A stretch of 64,000 bases of DNA from Stenotrophomonas maltophilia (GTDB lineage Bacteria > Pseudomonadota > Gammaproteobacteria > Xanthomonadales > Xanthomonadaceae). The stretch is taken from assembly GCA_900113425.1 (NCBI GenBank), contig FOZF01000002.1:124001-188000 (forward strand), read 5' to 3'. Position numbers and translations under genes: made by a program. Positions 45,047 through 54,006 of this stretch are shown one piece after another. The notes under the pieces were generated by a model, which saw only the letters and a list, made by a program, of their open reading frames with translations, had not been told where the DNA came from and did not search any database. Position 1 is the first letter of the stretch, and each line of letters opens with the position of its first letter.

Positions 45047-45340
45047 CGCCGGGCATGGCCCGGCGCTACCGGGACCGGTACGTGGTAGCGCCGGGCCATG
45101 CCCGGCGGATGTGGATCTGCGGGCGACGGGTAGCGCCGGGCCATGCCCGGCGGATCGGGATCAGCAGGCGACAGGTAGCCCCGGGCCATGCCCGGCGGAT
45201 CGGGATCAGCAGGCGACGGGTAGCGCCGGGCCATGCCCGGCGGATCGGGATCAGCAGGCGACAGGTAGCACCGGGCCATGCCCGGCGGATCGGGATCAGC
45301 AGGCGACGGGTAGCGCCGGGCCATGCCCGGCGGATCGGGA
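45047..45340. repeat. Tandem SMAG REP array, six 45-bp units plus one inverted copy
   Basis: An inverted GTAG palindrome lies at 45047-45069. Direct copies then start at 45085, 45130, 45175, 45220, 45265 and 45310, exactly 45 bp apart. Each unit is a 24-bp palindrome plus a 21-bp spacer. The spacer carries TCAGCAGGCGACGG, a two-mismatch copy of the last 14 bp of tag at the array edge. The array separates convergent yitT and tag and could act as a bidirectional terminator or protein-binding platform. Confidence 0.92.
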
Positions 45341-45886
45341 TCAGCGGACGACGGCCTGCAGCCATGGCGGTGACAGCTTCAGCAGCCGCGCATGCACCGG
45401 GCAGTCCGCGGCGTGCGCACCCGGCAGGTAGCCCAGGCTCATCAGGAACTCGCCGGTGATCTCGCCGCCGGTGAAGCGGAAGGTCTTCTTGAACAGCTTC
45501 ACCCAGTCGGCCTTGCTGCGTGGGTGATGCGCGTCCAGCCAGGCGGCGAAGCTGCCGTGGTCCGCACGCAGCTGCTGGATCACCTGGGCGTTGTGGATCG
45601 CGGCAAGCACTTTCAGGCGGTTGCGGATGATGCCCGGGTCCGAGAGCAGGCGCCCGATGTCCTGCTCGGCATAGGCGGCGACCCGGTCCACGTCGAAGGC
45701 ATCGTAGGCCGCGCGGAATCCTTCCCGCTTCTTCAGGATGGTCTCCCAGCTCAGGCCGGCCTGGTTGATCTCCAGCACCAGCCGCTCGAACAGCTCGCGT
45801 TCGTCGCGTTGCGGGAAGCCGTACTCGTGCGCGTGGTAGTAGTCGTGCACCGGGTGGCCGGGGGCGATCAGGCAATATCCGGACAA
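45341..45886 (-). CDS. tag: DNA-3-methyladenine glycosylase I
   Basis: A 181-residue helix-hairpin-helix glycosylase removing 3-methyladenine from DNA. The start is the TTG at 45886, because GCAGGAG lies six bases upstream and it places Cys5 near the N-terminus, as in E. coli Tag (Cys4), where it is a zinc ligand. The C-terminal ligands are in GAHAADCPVH. The core QAGLSWETILKKREGFRAA is diagnostic. An upstream ATG (45946) would add 20 unconserved residues. Confidence 0.92.
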   Translation of the reverse strand: MSGYCLIAPGHPVHDYYHAHEYGFPQRDERELFERLVLEINQAGLSWETILKKREGFRAAYDAFDVDRVAAYAEQDIGRLLSDPGIIRNRLKVLAAIHNAQVIQQLRADHGSFAAWLDAHHPRSKADWVKLFKKTFRFTGGEITGEFLMSLGYLPGAHAADCPVHARLLKLSPPWLQAVVR

Positions 45887-45975
45887 GGCGAACTCCTGCG
45901 GTACGGGGTGGTCATTATGCGCGCCGTGACCGGCAGGTGCAGGCATCGGGGGCGACCAGCGGCTAGAATGGCGGC

Positions 45976-46542
45976 ATGCCCGCAACGCCCACTTCCCTCG
46001 CCGATCACCTGCTCGTCGCGCTGCCGTCGCTGCTCGACGCGACCTTTGCCCGCAGCGTCGCGCTGATCTGCCAGCACGACGAGAACGGGGCGATGGGCGT
46101 GCTGGTCAACCAGCCGTCCGAGTACACGCTGGGCGAGGTGCTGTCGCAGATGGACATCGCCACCAGCGATGGCGACCTGCAGGCGCGCATGGTGCTCAAC
46201 GGCGGGCCGGTGCATCCCGAGCGCGGGTTCGTCATCCACGACGATGCGCGGCCCTGGGATTCCAGTCTGACGGTGGGCGATGGCCTGTACCTGACCACGT
46301 CGCGCGACATCCTCGAAGCAATGGCCCGCGGCGAAGGCCCGGCCAATGCGGTGGTGACCCTTGGCTGTGCCGGGTGGGGCGCCGGGCAGCTGGAAAGCGA
46401 GCTTTCCGAGAACAGCTGGCTGACCGTGCCGGCCGACGCCGAACTGGTATTCCAGCTGCCGCTGGAGCAGCGCTGGCAGGGCGCGGCCTCGCGCATCGGC
46501 GTGGATCTGTTCCGGCTCACCGATTACAGCGGCCATGTCTGA
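45976..46542 (+). CDS. yqgE: YqgE/AlgH family protein (DUF179)
   Basis: A 188-residue protein with the N-terminal block [20 protein letters not shown] and [11 protein letters not shown], the family signature. AlgH homologues have been linked to alginate and envelope regulation, but the biochemical role is unknown. It overlaps ruvX by 8 bp; yqgE-ruvX-pyrB is a widely conserved order. Confidence 0.95.
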   Translation: MPATPTSLADHLLVALPSLLDATFARSVALICQHDENGAMGVLVNQPSEYTLGEVLSQMDIATSDGDLQARMVLNGGPVHPERGFVIHDDARPWDSSLTVGDGLYLTTSRDILEAMARGEGPANAVVTLGCAGWGAGQLESELSENSWLTVPADAELVFQLPLEQRWQGAASRIGVDLFRLTDYSGHV

Positions 46543-47002
46543 GCCGGCCGGCCTCCGTCGCGATGGCACCGTGCTCGGCTTCGATGTCGGCGCGCGACGG
46601 ATCGGCGTGGCCATCGGCAGCGCCTTCGCCGCGCACGCGCGTGCCGTGGCCGTGGTCGACGTGCACGGCAACGGCCCGGACTGGGCGGCGATCGAACGCC
46701 TCATCAAGGAATGGAAGCCCGATGGCCTGGTGGTCGGCGATCCGCTGACGCTCGACGGCCAGGACCAACCCAACCGCAAGCGCGCGCAGGGCTTTGCCCG
46801 CCAGCTGCGGGAACGATTCAAGCTGCCGGTGGTGATGATCGACGAGCGCTCAAGCTCGGTGGAAGCCGCCCGCCGCTTCGCCGTCGAGCGCGCCGAAGGG
46901 CGCAAGCGCCGCCGTGATGCGGCCGCGCTCGATGCGGTGGCTGCGGCGGTGATCATCGACCGCTGGCTGTCCTCGCCGGACGACGCCACTCCCATTCCCT
47001 GA
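46535..47002 (+). CDS. ruvX: Putative pre-16S rRNA nuclease / Holliday junction resolvase-like YqgF
   Basis: A 155-residue RNase H-fold protein. The catalytic acidic residues are visible in [16 protein letters not shown] (Asp at about 16), the [12 protein letters not shown] block and the [11 protein letters not shown] block, with a final Asp in [13 protein letters not shown]. YqgF processes the 5' end of pre-16S rRNA. It overlaps yqgE. Confidence 0.95.
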   Translation: MSEPAGLRRDGTVLGFDVGARRIGVAIGSAFAAHARAVAVVDVHGNGPDWAAIERLIKEWKPDGLVVGDPLTLDGQDQPNRKRAQGFARQLRERFKLPVVMIDERSSSVEAARRFAVERAEGRKRRRDAAALDAVAAAVIIDRWLSSPDDATPIP

Positions 47003-47018
47003 CTGCACGATTCCCGCC

Positions 47019-47969
47019 ATGACCGCCCAGCAACTCGATGCCTCCGGCCGCCTGCGCCACCTGCTGACTCTTGAAGGCCTGCCCCGCGACACCCTGCTGC
47101 AGCTGCTCGACCGCGCGGGGCAGATCCGCGATGCGGCGGTCGGCCGCGTCGGCAACAAGCGGCACGTGCTGGCTGGTTCTGCGGTGTGCACGCTGTTCTT
47201 CGAACCGTCCACCCGCACGCGCAGTTCGTTCCAGCTGGCCGCGCAGCGCCTGGGCGCCGACGTGCTGAACTTCGATGCGTCGACCTCGTCCACGCGCAAG
47301 GGCGAAACCGCCTGCGACACGCTGCGCAACCTGGAAGCGATGGGCGTGCGCGGCTTCGTGGTGCGCCATCCCGATGATGGTGCCGTGGCCGCCCTGGCCG
47401 AAGCGGCGGGCGAGGGCACCGCCCTCATCAATGCCGGCGATGGGCGCAGTTCGCACCCCACGCAGGGCCTGCTGGACATGCTGACCCTGCGCCAGGCCAA
47501 GGGCCCGGATTTCTCGAAGCTGAAGGTGGTGATCGTCGGCGACGTGAAGCACTCGCGCGTGGCCCGCACCGACCTGCACGCACTGCGCACGCTGGGCGTG
47601 GGCGAGATCCGCGTGTGTGGCCCGCAGTCGCTGCTGCCGGACGACGAAACCCTGAAGGGCTGCGTGGTGGGCGAGGATTTCGACGCGATGCTGGAAGGGG
47701 TCGACGCACTGATGATGTTGCGCCTGCAGCGCGAGCGCATGGAAGAAGGGCTGGTGCCGTCGCTGGAGCAGTATCACGACCAGTACGGACTGACCCGCGA
47801 ACGCCTGGCCCGCGCCGGCAAGGACGCCGCGGTGCTGCACCCCGGCCCGATCAACCGCGGCGTGGAAGTGACCGACGACGTGGCCGATGGCCCACAGTCG
47901 TGGGTGCTGCGCCAGGTCGCCAACGGCGTTGCCGTGCGCATGGCCGTGCTGGAAACCCTGCTGGGCTGA
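47019..47969 (+). CDS. pyrB: Aspartate carbamoyltransferase catalytic subunit
   Basis: A 316-residue enzyme of pyrimidine synthesis. The carbamoyl-phosphate loop is FEPSTRTRSSF at about 62-72, SHPTQGLLDMLT contains the HPTQ motif, and the aspartate-binding LQRERMEEG is in the C-domain. It lies 16 bp after ruvX. No pyrI follows; the class with a dihydroorotase-like partner is possible elsewhere. Confidence 0.97.
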   Translation: MTAQQLDASGRLRHLLTLEGLPRDTLLQLLDRAGQIRDAAVGRVGNKRHVLAGSAVCTLFFEPSTRTRSSFQLAAQRLGADVLNFDASTSSTRKGETACDTLRNLEAMGVRGFVVRHPDDGAVAALAEAAGEGTALINAGDGRSSHPTQGLLDMLTLRQAKGPDFSKLKVVIVGDVKHSRVARTDLHALRTLGVGEIRVCGPQSLLPDDETLKGCVVGEDFDAMLEGVDALMMLRLQRERMEEGLVPSLEQYHDQYGLTRERLARAGKDAAVLHPGPINRGVEVTDDVADGPQSWVLRQVANGVAVRMAVLETLLG

Positions 47970-47981
47970 CCACCCGCTCTG

Positions 47982-48062
47982 GTAGGTGTCAGCCTTGGTT
48001 GACACACTTGCCGCGCGGCTTGTCCGCGCACCGCTCTGGTAGATGCCAACCTTGGTTGGCAC
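47982..48062 (+). repeat. Two GTAG palindromes of the transposase-associated class
   Basis: Copies at 47982-48005 and 48039-48062 begin GTAGGTGTCAGCC and GTAGATGCCAACC and end in a TTGGTTG(A/G)CAC arm. They are in direct orientation, and the second abuts the stop codon of the transposase gene. The stem differs from the SMAG stem but the head is the same. Confidence 0.85.
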
Positions 48063-48544
48063 TATCCATCCGCGCCCAAGTTGTCGAGCGGATCACACGA
48101 AGCCCCAAGCTCCCATTCGCACCATGCATGGGGATATTGCCCAAGCCGCGTCGTCAGCCCGGCCCTGATCGGATTTCCCATCAGATACATCGCATGCCGG
48201 TGCAACGATTCGTCAGAGCGGATCGCATGATCGTGATAGCAGGCCTGCCAGAAGCGCCCCAGCAACCGGTTTACCTGCTGGGCGGTGCGCGATTTGAAAC
48301 GCTTCATGACGGTTTCCAGCGTTCCCGCACGTAGTTCGACCAGCCAGTGGATGTGGTCGGGCATGACCACGTACGCAATCGAGCGGGTGAAGCCTTCCTG
48401 ATCCAGTCGCTGGAATTCGCGGACTGCCAAGGCGGCCGCTGCGGCGTTGGTGAAGAGCGGCGCGCGGTCATGGACGACGGTGGTGAGGATACAGCTGAGG
48501 CCGATGCTGGAGCGACGGCCGAGCAGGAGACGTGTGTTCTGCAT
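48062..48544 (-). CDS. REP-associated tyrosine transposase (RAYT)
   Basis: A 160-residue Y1/IS200-like HUH nuclease. The HUH motif is His64-Ile-His66 (MPDHIHWLVEL) and the likely nucleophile is Tyr120 in YLMGNPIRAGL. RAYT proteins cut REP palindromes at their GTAG heads and are thought to spread them. Here the gene is flanked by matching palindromes, two downstream and one inverted upstream. The ATG at 48544 is chosen by alignment. Upstream in-frame ATGs exist, and none has a good SD. Confidence 0.88.
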   Translation of the reverse strand: MQNTRLLLGRRSSIGLSCILTTVVHDRAPLFTNAAAAALAVREFQRLDQEGFTRSIAYVVMPDHIHWLVELRAGTLETVMKRFKSRTAQQVNRLLGRFWQACYHDHAIRSDESLHRHAMYLMGNPIRAGLTTRLGQYPHAWCEWELGASCDPLDNLGADG

Positions 48545-48609
48545 GGAGCAAGCATGGACGGGCCTGCTTCCAGTGAACATCGGGGAATGGGTTGGTTTCA
48601 GGTAGGCCA

Positions 48610-48633
48610 GTGCCAACCAAGGTTGGCAACTAC
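48610..48633 (-). repeat. Inverted GTAG palindrome upstream of transposase
   Basis: Minus-strand GTAGTTGCCAACC plus the TTGGTTGGCAC arm, the mirror partner of the copy at 48039-48062. The pair encloses the transposase gene like a minimal mobile unit. Confidence 0.85.
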
Positions 48634-48645
48634 CGAAGCTATGGC

Positions 48646-49464
48646 TCATCGCTTCTGCGCGAACAGCCATGCCCACATTGCCGGGTCCGCATAGGTGGCG
48701 TCCCAGGCGTTGTGGTTGCCTTCCGGGTACTCGGTGTAGCGCACGTCGCGTGCAGCGGCGCTCCGGAACGCGGCGTGCAGGCGGCGGTCGTCGTCCGGTG
48801 GCACCACATCGTCAAGCGCACCATGGAAGATCCAGATCGGCGTGTGCCGCAGGCGCTGTGCAATCGCGGCATACGGATCGGCTTCGTTGGCGACCTGCTC
48901 CACGAACAGGGTTGGCCGCACCGCGCGCGGTGCCAGCACCGCGCCGCAGACCGGCACGATCGCCGCAAAACGGCGCGGGTCATCCAGTGCGATGTTCCAG
49001 CTGCCGTAGCCGCCCATCGACATGCCGGTCAGGTACTGCCGGGCCGGATCGGCGCCGAACTCGGCGAGGGTGGCGTCAAGCGCGGCCAGGGCCACCCGGT
49101 TGTTGCGACCGCTCCATTCCTGGTGCCCGGGAACCTGCGGGAACACCACCAGCGCCGGGAAGTCGCTGTGGTCGCGCAGGTACGGGCCGAGTCCGGCGTG
49201 GGTCTGCTTCACGCCATCGCCGCCACGCTCGCCGGAGCCGTGCAGGAACAGGATGACGGGCACATCGACCGGCGCGGCACCCTGCTGCGCCGGGTCACGC
49301 GGCTGCACGCCTGCCGGAATGAACACCTGGTAATAGGCCGTCCGGCCATCCACCTTCACCGCGCGCGCCTCGAAGCGTCCGTGCGTACGTTCGGCGGTGC
49401 TGGCGCAGCCTCCCACCATCAGGACCAGCAGCAGCGGCAACCAGCGTGCAAGCAGACGAACCAT
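48646..49464 (-). CDS. Alpha/beta-hydrolase lipoprotein (esterase/PHB-depolymerase-like)
   Basis: A 272-residue lipoprotein. The signal ends in the lipobox MVGGC with Cys20. The hydrolase core has FLHGSGERGGDG (oxyanion region), nucleophile Ser149 in GMSMGG, and later IFHGALDDVVPPDD and EGNHNAWD carrying the acid and His. It is similar to dienelactone-hydrolase and feruloyl-esterase-like proteins. Substrate unknown. Confidence 0.88.
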   Translation of the reverse strand: MVRLLARWLPLLLVLMVGGCASTAERTHGRFEARAVKVDGRTAYYQVFIPAGVQPRDPAQQGAAPVDVPVILFLHGSGERGGDGVKQTHAGLGPYLRDHSDFPALVVFPQVPGHQEWSGRNNRVALAALDATLAEFGADPARQYLTGMSMGGYGSWNIALDDPRRFAAIVPVCGAVLAPRAVRPTLFVEQVANEADPYAAIAQRLRHTPIWIFHGALDDVVPPDDDRRLHAAFRSAAARDVRYTEYPEGNHNAWDATYADPAMWAWLFAQKR

Positions 49465-49534
49465 GGAGGCGTTTCCTGATCTGGAATCGTTTTCATGGTA
49501 GTCCAGTCGCGCCTGGCCAGCATCGTGCAGCGCG

Positions 49535-49801
49535 TCACTCCGGCCGGGGGGCGCTGGCGACGATGTCCAGCTGCTCCTGCGCTTCAGCGTTGCCTTCGGC
49601 GGCGGCGGCCCGTACCTGTGCCAGATCCGGGTGCAGCACCACCAGCAGCGGGTTCTCGCACACCGGGCAGTCGTACTCGGTGGCGTCCTCGTCCAGCTCC
49701 ATCACCATTGCCCGCGAACTGCCCTTCCATTCGCACGCGGCACAGGTATGCAGCTGGTCGCGCCAACCCGGCTGGAAGTAGTTTTCGATCGTGGTTGCCA
49801 T
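49535..49801 (-). CDS. CPXCG-motif zinc-ribbon protein
   Basis: An 88-residue protein with two CxxC pairs (CAAC at 20-23 and CPVC near 45-48), forming a small zinc ribbon, and an acidic helical tail. The family is widespread in gammaproteobacteria, and its function is unknown. It lies 62 bp downstream of mgtE on the same strand. Confidence 0.85.
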   Translation of the reverse strand: MATTIENYFQPGWRDQLHTCAACEWKGSSRAMVMELDEDATEYDCPVCENPLLVVLHPDLAQVRAAAAEGNAEAQEQLDIVASAPRPE

Positions 49802-49863
49802 GGGGTGTTCCAGTGGGAATGGGCCCCGCCTCGGCTGGGGGAGCAGGGGGGGGGGCAGGTCGG

Positions 49864-51225
49864 TCAGTGCAGCAGCACCAGGGTGGCCAGGCCGAGGAAG
49901 GTGAAGAAGCCCATCGAATCGGTCACGGCGGTCAGGAAAATACCGCTGGCCAAGGCCGGATCGAAGCCGAAACGTTTCAGGGTGAGCGGCACCAGCACAC
50001 CGGCCAGCGCGGCGAACAGCAGGTTGAAGGTCAGCGCGATGGCGATCACCGCCGACAACCCCGGCGAATGGAACCAGGCCAGCACGATCAGGCCCAGCAC
50101 GGAACCCAGCAGCAGGCCGTTGAGCAGTGCCACCCGCACTTCCTTCCATAGCAGGGTGCGTGCATTGGATGCACCCACCTGGCCCAGCGCCAGGCCGCGC
50201 ACCATCAACGCCAGCACCTGCGTGCCTGCGTTGCCGCCGAGGCCGGCGACGATGGGCATCAGCACCGCCAGCGCCACCAGCTTGTCGATCGTGCCTTCGA
50301 AGTGACCGACCACGCTGGAGGCGAGGAAGGCGGTACACAGGTTCACCGACAGCCACATCAGGCGACGGCGCATCGCGCGCCATACCGGGCTGAACAGATC
50401 CTCGTCCTCGTCCAGGCCGGCGGCGCCCAGCGCCTGGTGCTCGGCCTGGCCACGGATGATGTCGACCACGTCATCGATGGTGATGCGGCCGACCAGGATG
50501 TTGTTGTCGTCCACCACCGGCGCGGAAATCCAGTCATGGTCGGAGAACTGGCGGGCGACCTCCTGGTCGCTCTCGCCGACATCGATCGCCGGCTGTTCGT
50601 CGTCGATCAACCGGTTGATCGGCGTGGTGTCTTCGTGGGTGACCAGCGCTGCAAGCGAGACACGGCCAAGATACTGATGGCGGCGGCTGACCACGAACAG
50701 GTGGTCGGTATGGTCCGGTAGTTCGCCGCGCAGGCGCAGGTAGCGCAGCACCACGTCGACGTTGACGTCGGCGCGCACGGTCACCACGTCCGGGTTCATC
50801 AGGCGGCCGGCGCTGTCCTCGGGGTAGGACAGGACCTGTTCGAGGCGCTCACGGTTCTCGCGGTCCATCGACTTGAGGACTTCGTCGATGACCGTGTCCG
50901 GCAGGTCCTCGACAAGATCGGCCAGGTCGTCGATGTCCAGGTCTTCGACCGCGGCGATGATCTCGTCCGGGTCCATGTCCGCGAGCAGGCTCTCGCGCAC
51001 GTCGTCGCCGACGTGGACCAGCACCTCGCCGTCATCTTCCGGATCGACCAGGCCCCACACCACTTCGCGCTTTCCCGGCGGCAGCGATTCGAGCAGGTTG
51101 CCGATCTCGGCGGGGGCCAGGGTATTGACCAGGCGACGCACCGGTCCCAGCCGGCCACTGTCCAGTGCATCGGACAGCATCCGCAGTTGGCGCGCAGTCT
51201 TGTCGTGGCGTACGGCTTCAGCCAT
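49864..51225 (-). CDS. mgtE: Magnesium transporter MgtE
   Basis: A 453-residue transporter: an N-terminal alpha-solenoid domain (residues 1-130), two CBS domains (about 135-255) that sense Mg2+, a connecting helix and five membrane helices. The GGNAGTQ motif typical of MgtE lies near residue 345. The start ATG at 51225 gives MAEAVRHDK; the open frame upstream is not conserved. It follows ptsI on the same strand across a 41-bp REP array. Confidence 0.95.
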   Translation of the reverse strand: MAEAVRHDKTARQLRMLSDALDSGRLGPVRRLVNTLAPAEIGNLLESLPPGKREVVWGLVDPEDDGEVLVHVGDDVRESLLADMDPDEIIAAVEDLDIDDLADLVEDLPDTVIDEVLKSMDRENRERLEQVLSYPEDSAGRLMNPDVVTVRADVNVDVVLRYLRLRGELPDHTDHLFVVSRRHQYLGRVSLAALVTHEDTTPINRLIDDEQPAIDVGESDQEVARQFSDHDWISAPVVDDNNILVGRITIDDVVDIIRGQAEHQALGAAGLDEDEDLFSPVWRAMRRRLMWLSVNLCTAFLASSVVGHFEGTIDKLVALAVLMPIVAGLGGNAGTQVLALMVRGLALGQVGASNARTLLWKEVRVALLNGLLLGSVLGLIVLAWFHSPGLSAVIAIALTFNLLFAALAGVLVPLTLKRFGFDPALASGIFLTAVTDSMGFFTFLGLATLVLLH

Positions 51226-51334
51226 CGCAGCTCCCGCGGGATAAGAAAAGCCGCGATCCTGGCAAGGATGCGGCAACAGGGGTGTTCAGCGCGTCATTAT
51301 CGCAAGGGGATGTTTCAACGCATACCCCGGTGTC

Positions 51335-51567
51335 TGTGGCGGGGGCCATGCCCGGCGAACGGGAAGCGAGCGGTGGTAGCGCCGGGCCATGCCCGGCGAG
51401 CGGGACGCACGCGGTGGTAGCGCCGGGCCATGCCCGGCGAGCGGGACGCACGCGGTGGTAGCGCCGGGCCATGCCCGGCGAGCGGGATGCACGCGGTGGT
51501 AGCGCCGGGCCATGCCCGGCGAGCGGGACGCACGCGGTGGTAGCGCCGGGCCATGCCCGGCGAGCGC
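51335..51567 (+). repeat. Tandem SMAG REP array, five 41-bp units plus a degenerate one
   Basis: GTAG heads at 51376, 51417, 51458, 51499 and 51540 are exactly 41 bp apart. A damaged copy precedes them near 51335-51359. The spacer is GAGCGGGACGCACGCGGTG with one C/T change. All copies point the same way, between the ptsI stop and the mgtE start. Confidence 0.92.
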
Positions 51568-51579
51568 ACAGCGCGGCCG

Positions 51580-53349
51580 TCAGGGCGTATCGGCCACCAG
51601 CGCCAGCCAGCGCTCGATGCCGCGACGGTCGCGCGCGGCCAGCAGCTTCGGAGCGCGGGCGCGCAGGGATGCCAGATCGGCCTCGCGGATCGCGCGGCGG
51701 ACTTCCAGCAGCGTGCCCGGATGCAGGCTGAACTCGGTCAGGCCCAGTGCCAGCAGCAGCGGCGCCATGCGCGCGTCCCCCGCGATCTCGCCGCACACCG
51801 CCACCGGCACACGATGGCGTGCGCCGGTCTCGATCACCATCTGCAGCAGGCGCAGCACCGCCGGGTGCAGCGGCGAATAGAGTTCGCCCAGCGCCTCGTT
51901 GTTGCGGTCGGCTGCGAGCAGATACTGCACCAGGTCATTGGTGCCGATCGACAGGAAGTCGACCAGGTCGATGAAGCTCTCCAGTGCCAGGGCGGCGGCG
52001 GGTACTTCGATCATCGCTCCCAGCGGCACGTGGTCGGCCACCATGTGCCCTTCCGCGCGCAGTTGTTCGGACAGCTTGAGCATGCGCCGGCGCACGGCCA
52101 GCAGCTCTTCGCGCGTGCTGATCATCGGCACCAGCACCCGCAGCTTGCCATAGGCCGAGGCACGCAGAATCGCCCGCAGCTGGGTGTCGGCCACTTTCGG
52201 CCGTGCCAGCGACAGGCGCACGCCCCGCAGGCCAAGTGCCGGGTTCTCTTCGTTGCTCAGGGTCAGGCCGGTGCGATCTGCCTTGTCCGCCCCCAGATCG
52301 AGAGTGCGGATGGTCACCGGCCGCCCGCTCATGCCCAGCGCGGCGTCGCGGTAGGTCCGGAACTGTTCTTCCTCGTCCGGCAGCTCGTTGCGCTGCAGGA
52401 ACAGGAATTCCGTGCGGTACAGGCCCAGTCCCTGCGCGCCGAGGGCGTGGGCCTGGGTTACGTCCTCCAGCGATTCGGCGTTGGCCAGCAGGGCGATGTC
52501 GACCTGGTCGCGGGTTCGGCTGGGCTTGCTGCGCAGGCGGCCGAGCTCCCGCTGCTCGCGTGCGTGTTCCTTCAGCCGTGCGCGATAGTCACGCAGGTTG
52601 TCGGCCTGCGGGTTGACGGTGATGCTGCCGTCGGCACCATCGACGATCAGCACGTCGCCATCGGCAACGCGGCTGAGCAGCTGGGGGACGTTGACGATCA
52701 GGGGCAGGTGCAGACTGCGGGCAAGGATGGCGCTGTGCGACAGCGCGCTGCCGGCGGCCGTGACGATGCCGACGACGCCCTGTGCCTGCAGCTGTGCCAG
52801 CTCGGACGGCGCGATGTTGTCGCAGACCAGGATCTCGCCGGCCAGCCCCTTCATCACCGGCGCACGCTCCGGCTGCAGGAAGGCGTGAATACGGCCGATC
52901 ACATGGTCCAGATCGTCCATGCGGCTCTTCAGGTAGGCATCGTCCATGCCATCGAAGACCTTGGCCAGGCGGTCGCGCTGCAGGCGCAGGGCGTAACCGG
53001 CGCTGTACGGGCCGCTGCGGATCAACTCATCCAGGCCGAACAGCAGCTCCGGATCGTCCAGCAACAGCGCGTGCAGATCGAGGAATTCGCCTACCTCCTG
53101 GTTCAGTGCGCCGTGCAGTCGCTGCCGAAGCTCATGCATCTCCGCGCGCGCGGCGTCCACGGCGTGATGCAGGCGCGTCAGCTCGGTTTCGATCTGCTGC
53201 GGTGCCACGCGCTGTTCGGCAACATCCAGCGCATGCGGCAGGCGCACGCGTGCACGCCCCATCGCCGAACCCCGCGCAGCGCCATGACCAGCCAGCAGCT
53301 GGACCGGCCGTTGGCCGGAAGGGAGCTGGCCGGCGCGGGCGCGCGGCAC
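51580..53349 (-). CDS. ptsI: PTS enzyme I (phosphoenolpyruvate-protein phosphotransferase)
   Basis: A 589-residue enzyme I. The start is the GTG at 53349, 2 bp after the HPr stop, giving the expected LLAGHGAARGSAMGRA N-terminus. Phospho-acceptor His205 lies in AGSALSHSAILARS, and the C-terminal PEP domain carries GLYRTEFLF, GTNDLVQYLLAADR and VAVCGEIAGD with the proton-donor Cys. It phosphorylates HPr from PEP. No sugar-specific EIIB/EIIC is nearby. Confidence 0.95.
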   Translation of the reverse strand: MPRARAGQLPSGQRPVQLLAGHGAARGSAMGRARVRLPHALDVAEQRVAPQQIETELTRLHHAVDAARAEMHELRQRLHGALNQEVGEFLDLHALLLDDPELLFGLDELIRSGPYSAGYALRLQRDRLAKVFDGMDDAYLKSRMDDLDHVIGRIHAFLQPERAPVMKGLAGEILVCDNIAPSELAQLQAQGVVGIVTAAGSALSHSAILARSLHLPLIVNVPQLLSRVADGDVLIVDGADGSITVNPQADNLRDYRARLKEHAREQRELGRLRSKPSRTRDQVDIALLANAESLEDVTQAHALGAQGLGLYRTEFLFLQRNELPDEEEQFRTYRDAALGMSGRPVTIRTLDLGADKADRTGLTLSNEENPALGLRGVRLSLARPKVADTQLRAILRASAYGKLRVLVPMISTREELLAVRRRMLKLSEQLRAEGHMVADHVPLGAMIEVPAAALALESFIDLVDFLSIGTNDLVQYLLAADRNNEALGELYSPLHPAVLRLLQMVIETGARHRVPVAVCGEIAGDARMAPLLLALGLTEFSLHPGTLLEVRRAIREADLASLRARAPKLLAARDRRGIERWLALVADTP

Positions 53350-53351
53350 GA

Positions 53352-53621
53352 TCAGCTGTCCTCGTCGAAGCGGCGTTCGAACAGGCCGACCACCGCATCC
53401 ATCGCTGCGGCTTCGTCTTCGCCACTGATGCGCACGGTGACCGGGGTGCCCTGGCCGGCGGCGAGCAGCATCACGCCCATGATGCTCTTGGCGTTGATCT
53501 CCCGGCCCTTGGCAGCCATGGTCACGTTGCACCGGAACGGTGCCAGGGTCTGCACCAGCTTGGCGGTGGCCCGGGCATGCAGGCCCAGGCGGTTGCTGAC
53601 GGTGAGTTCTCGTTCAAGCAT
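53352..53621 (-). CDS. ptsH: Phosphocarrier protein HPr
   Basis: An 89-residue phosphocarrier. His15 (GLHARATAKL) receives phosphate from enzyme I, and Ser46 (INAKSIMGVM) is the site for HPr kinase, which is encoded 1.4 kb upstream in the same block. It overlaps the EIIA gene by 8 bp and is followed by ptsI. Confidence 0.97.
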   Translation of the reverse strand: MLERELTVSNRLGLHARATAKLVQTLAPFRCNVTMAAKGREINAKSIMGVMLLAAGQGTPVTVRISGEDEAAAMDAVVGLFERRFDEDS

Positions 53622-54006
53622 CGTCGACTATCGCTCCATTACGGGTACCCGCCGCAGCGGTGGCGGGCAGTTGATCCAGTCCCTGTTCCGGATAATTCAT
53701 CACCCGCAGCAACATCGGCAGGCTCAGCGCCGACACCCGGCGAACCGGGGTCCCCAGCCGGGCCAGCTGCCCGGCAAGGTTGGCGGGGCTGGCGCCGTAC
53801 AGGTCGGTCAGGATCAGCACGCCTTCTCCACCATCAACCCGCCGCAGCGCGGCCGAGGCGAGGGGGAGCAGAGCGTCCAGGTCTGCGTCGAACGGTACTT
53901 CGAAAGCTTCGGTCTTCAACGGCAGCTGCCGCAGGAGCCGGGTCGCCACGTCAAGCAGGGCGGCGCCGACCCCGGGATGTGTTACGAGGAGAATGCCACA
54001 GGTCAT
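53614..54006 (-). CDS. PTS EIIA domain protein of the mannose family
   Basis: A 130-residue EIIA-Man-fold protein. The active His10 is in LLVTHPGVG, and ILTDLYGASPANLAG is the conserved second block. Without EIIB/C/D partners nearby it probably works as a regulatory phosphate sink for HPr rather than in mannose uptake. It overlaps ptsH by 8 bp. Confidence 0.9.
   Translation of the reverse strand: MTCGILLVTHPGVGAALLDVATRLLRQLPLKTEAFEVPFDADLDALLPLASAALRRVDGGEGVLILTDLYGASPANLAGQLARLGTPVRRVSALSLPMLLRVMNYPEQGLDQLPATAAAGTRNGAIVDDA

Noticed and set aside
45047..45340. CRISPR-like regular array
   Set aside because: Repeats are REP palindromes with nearly identical spacers, no cas genes are nearby, and the same palindrome occurs singly elsewhere.
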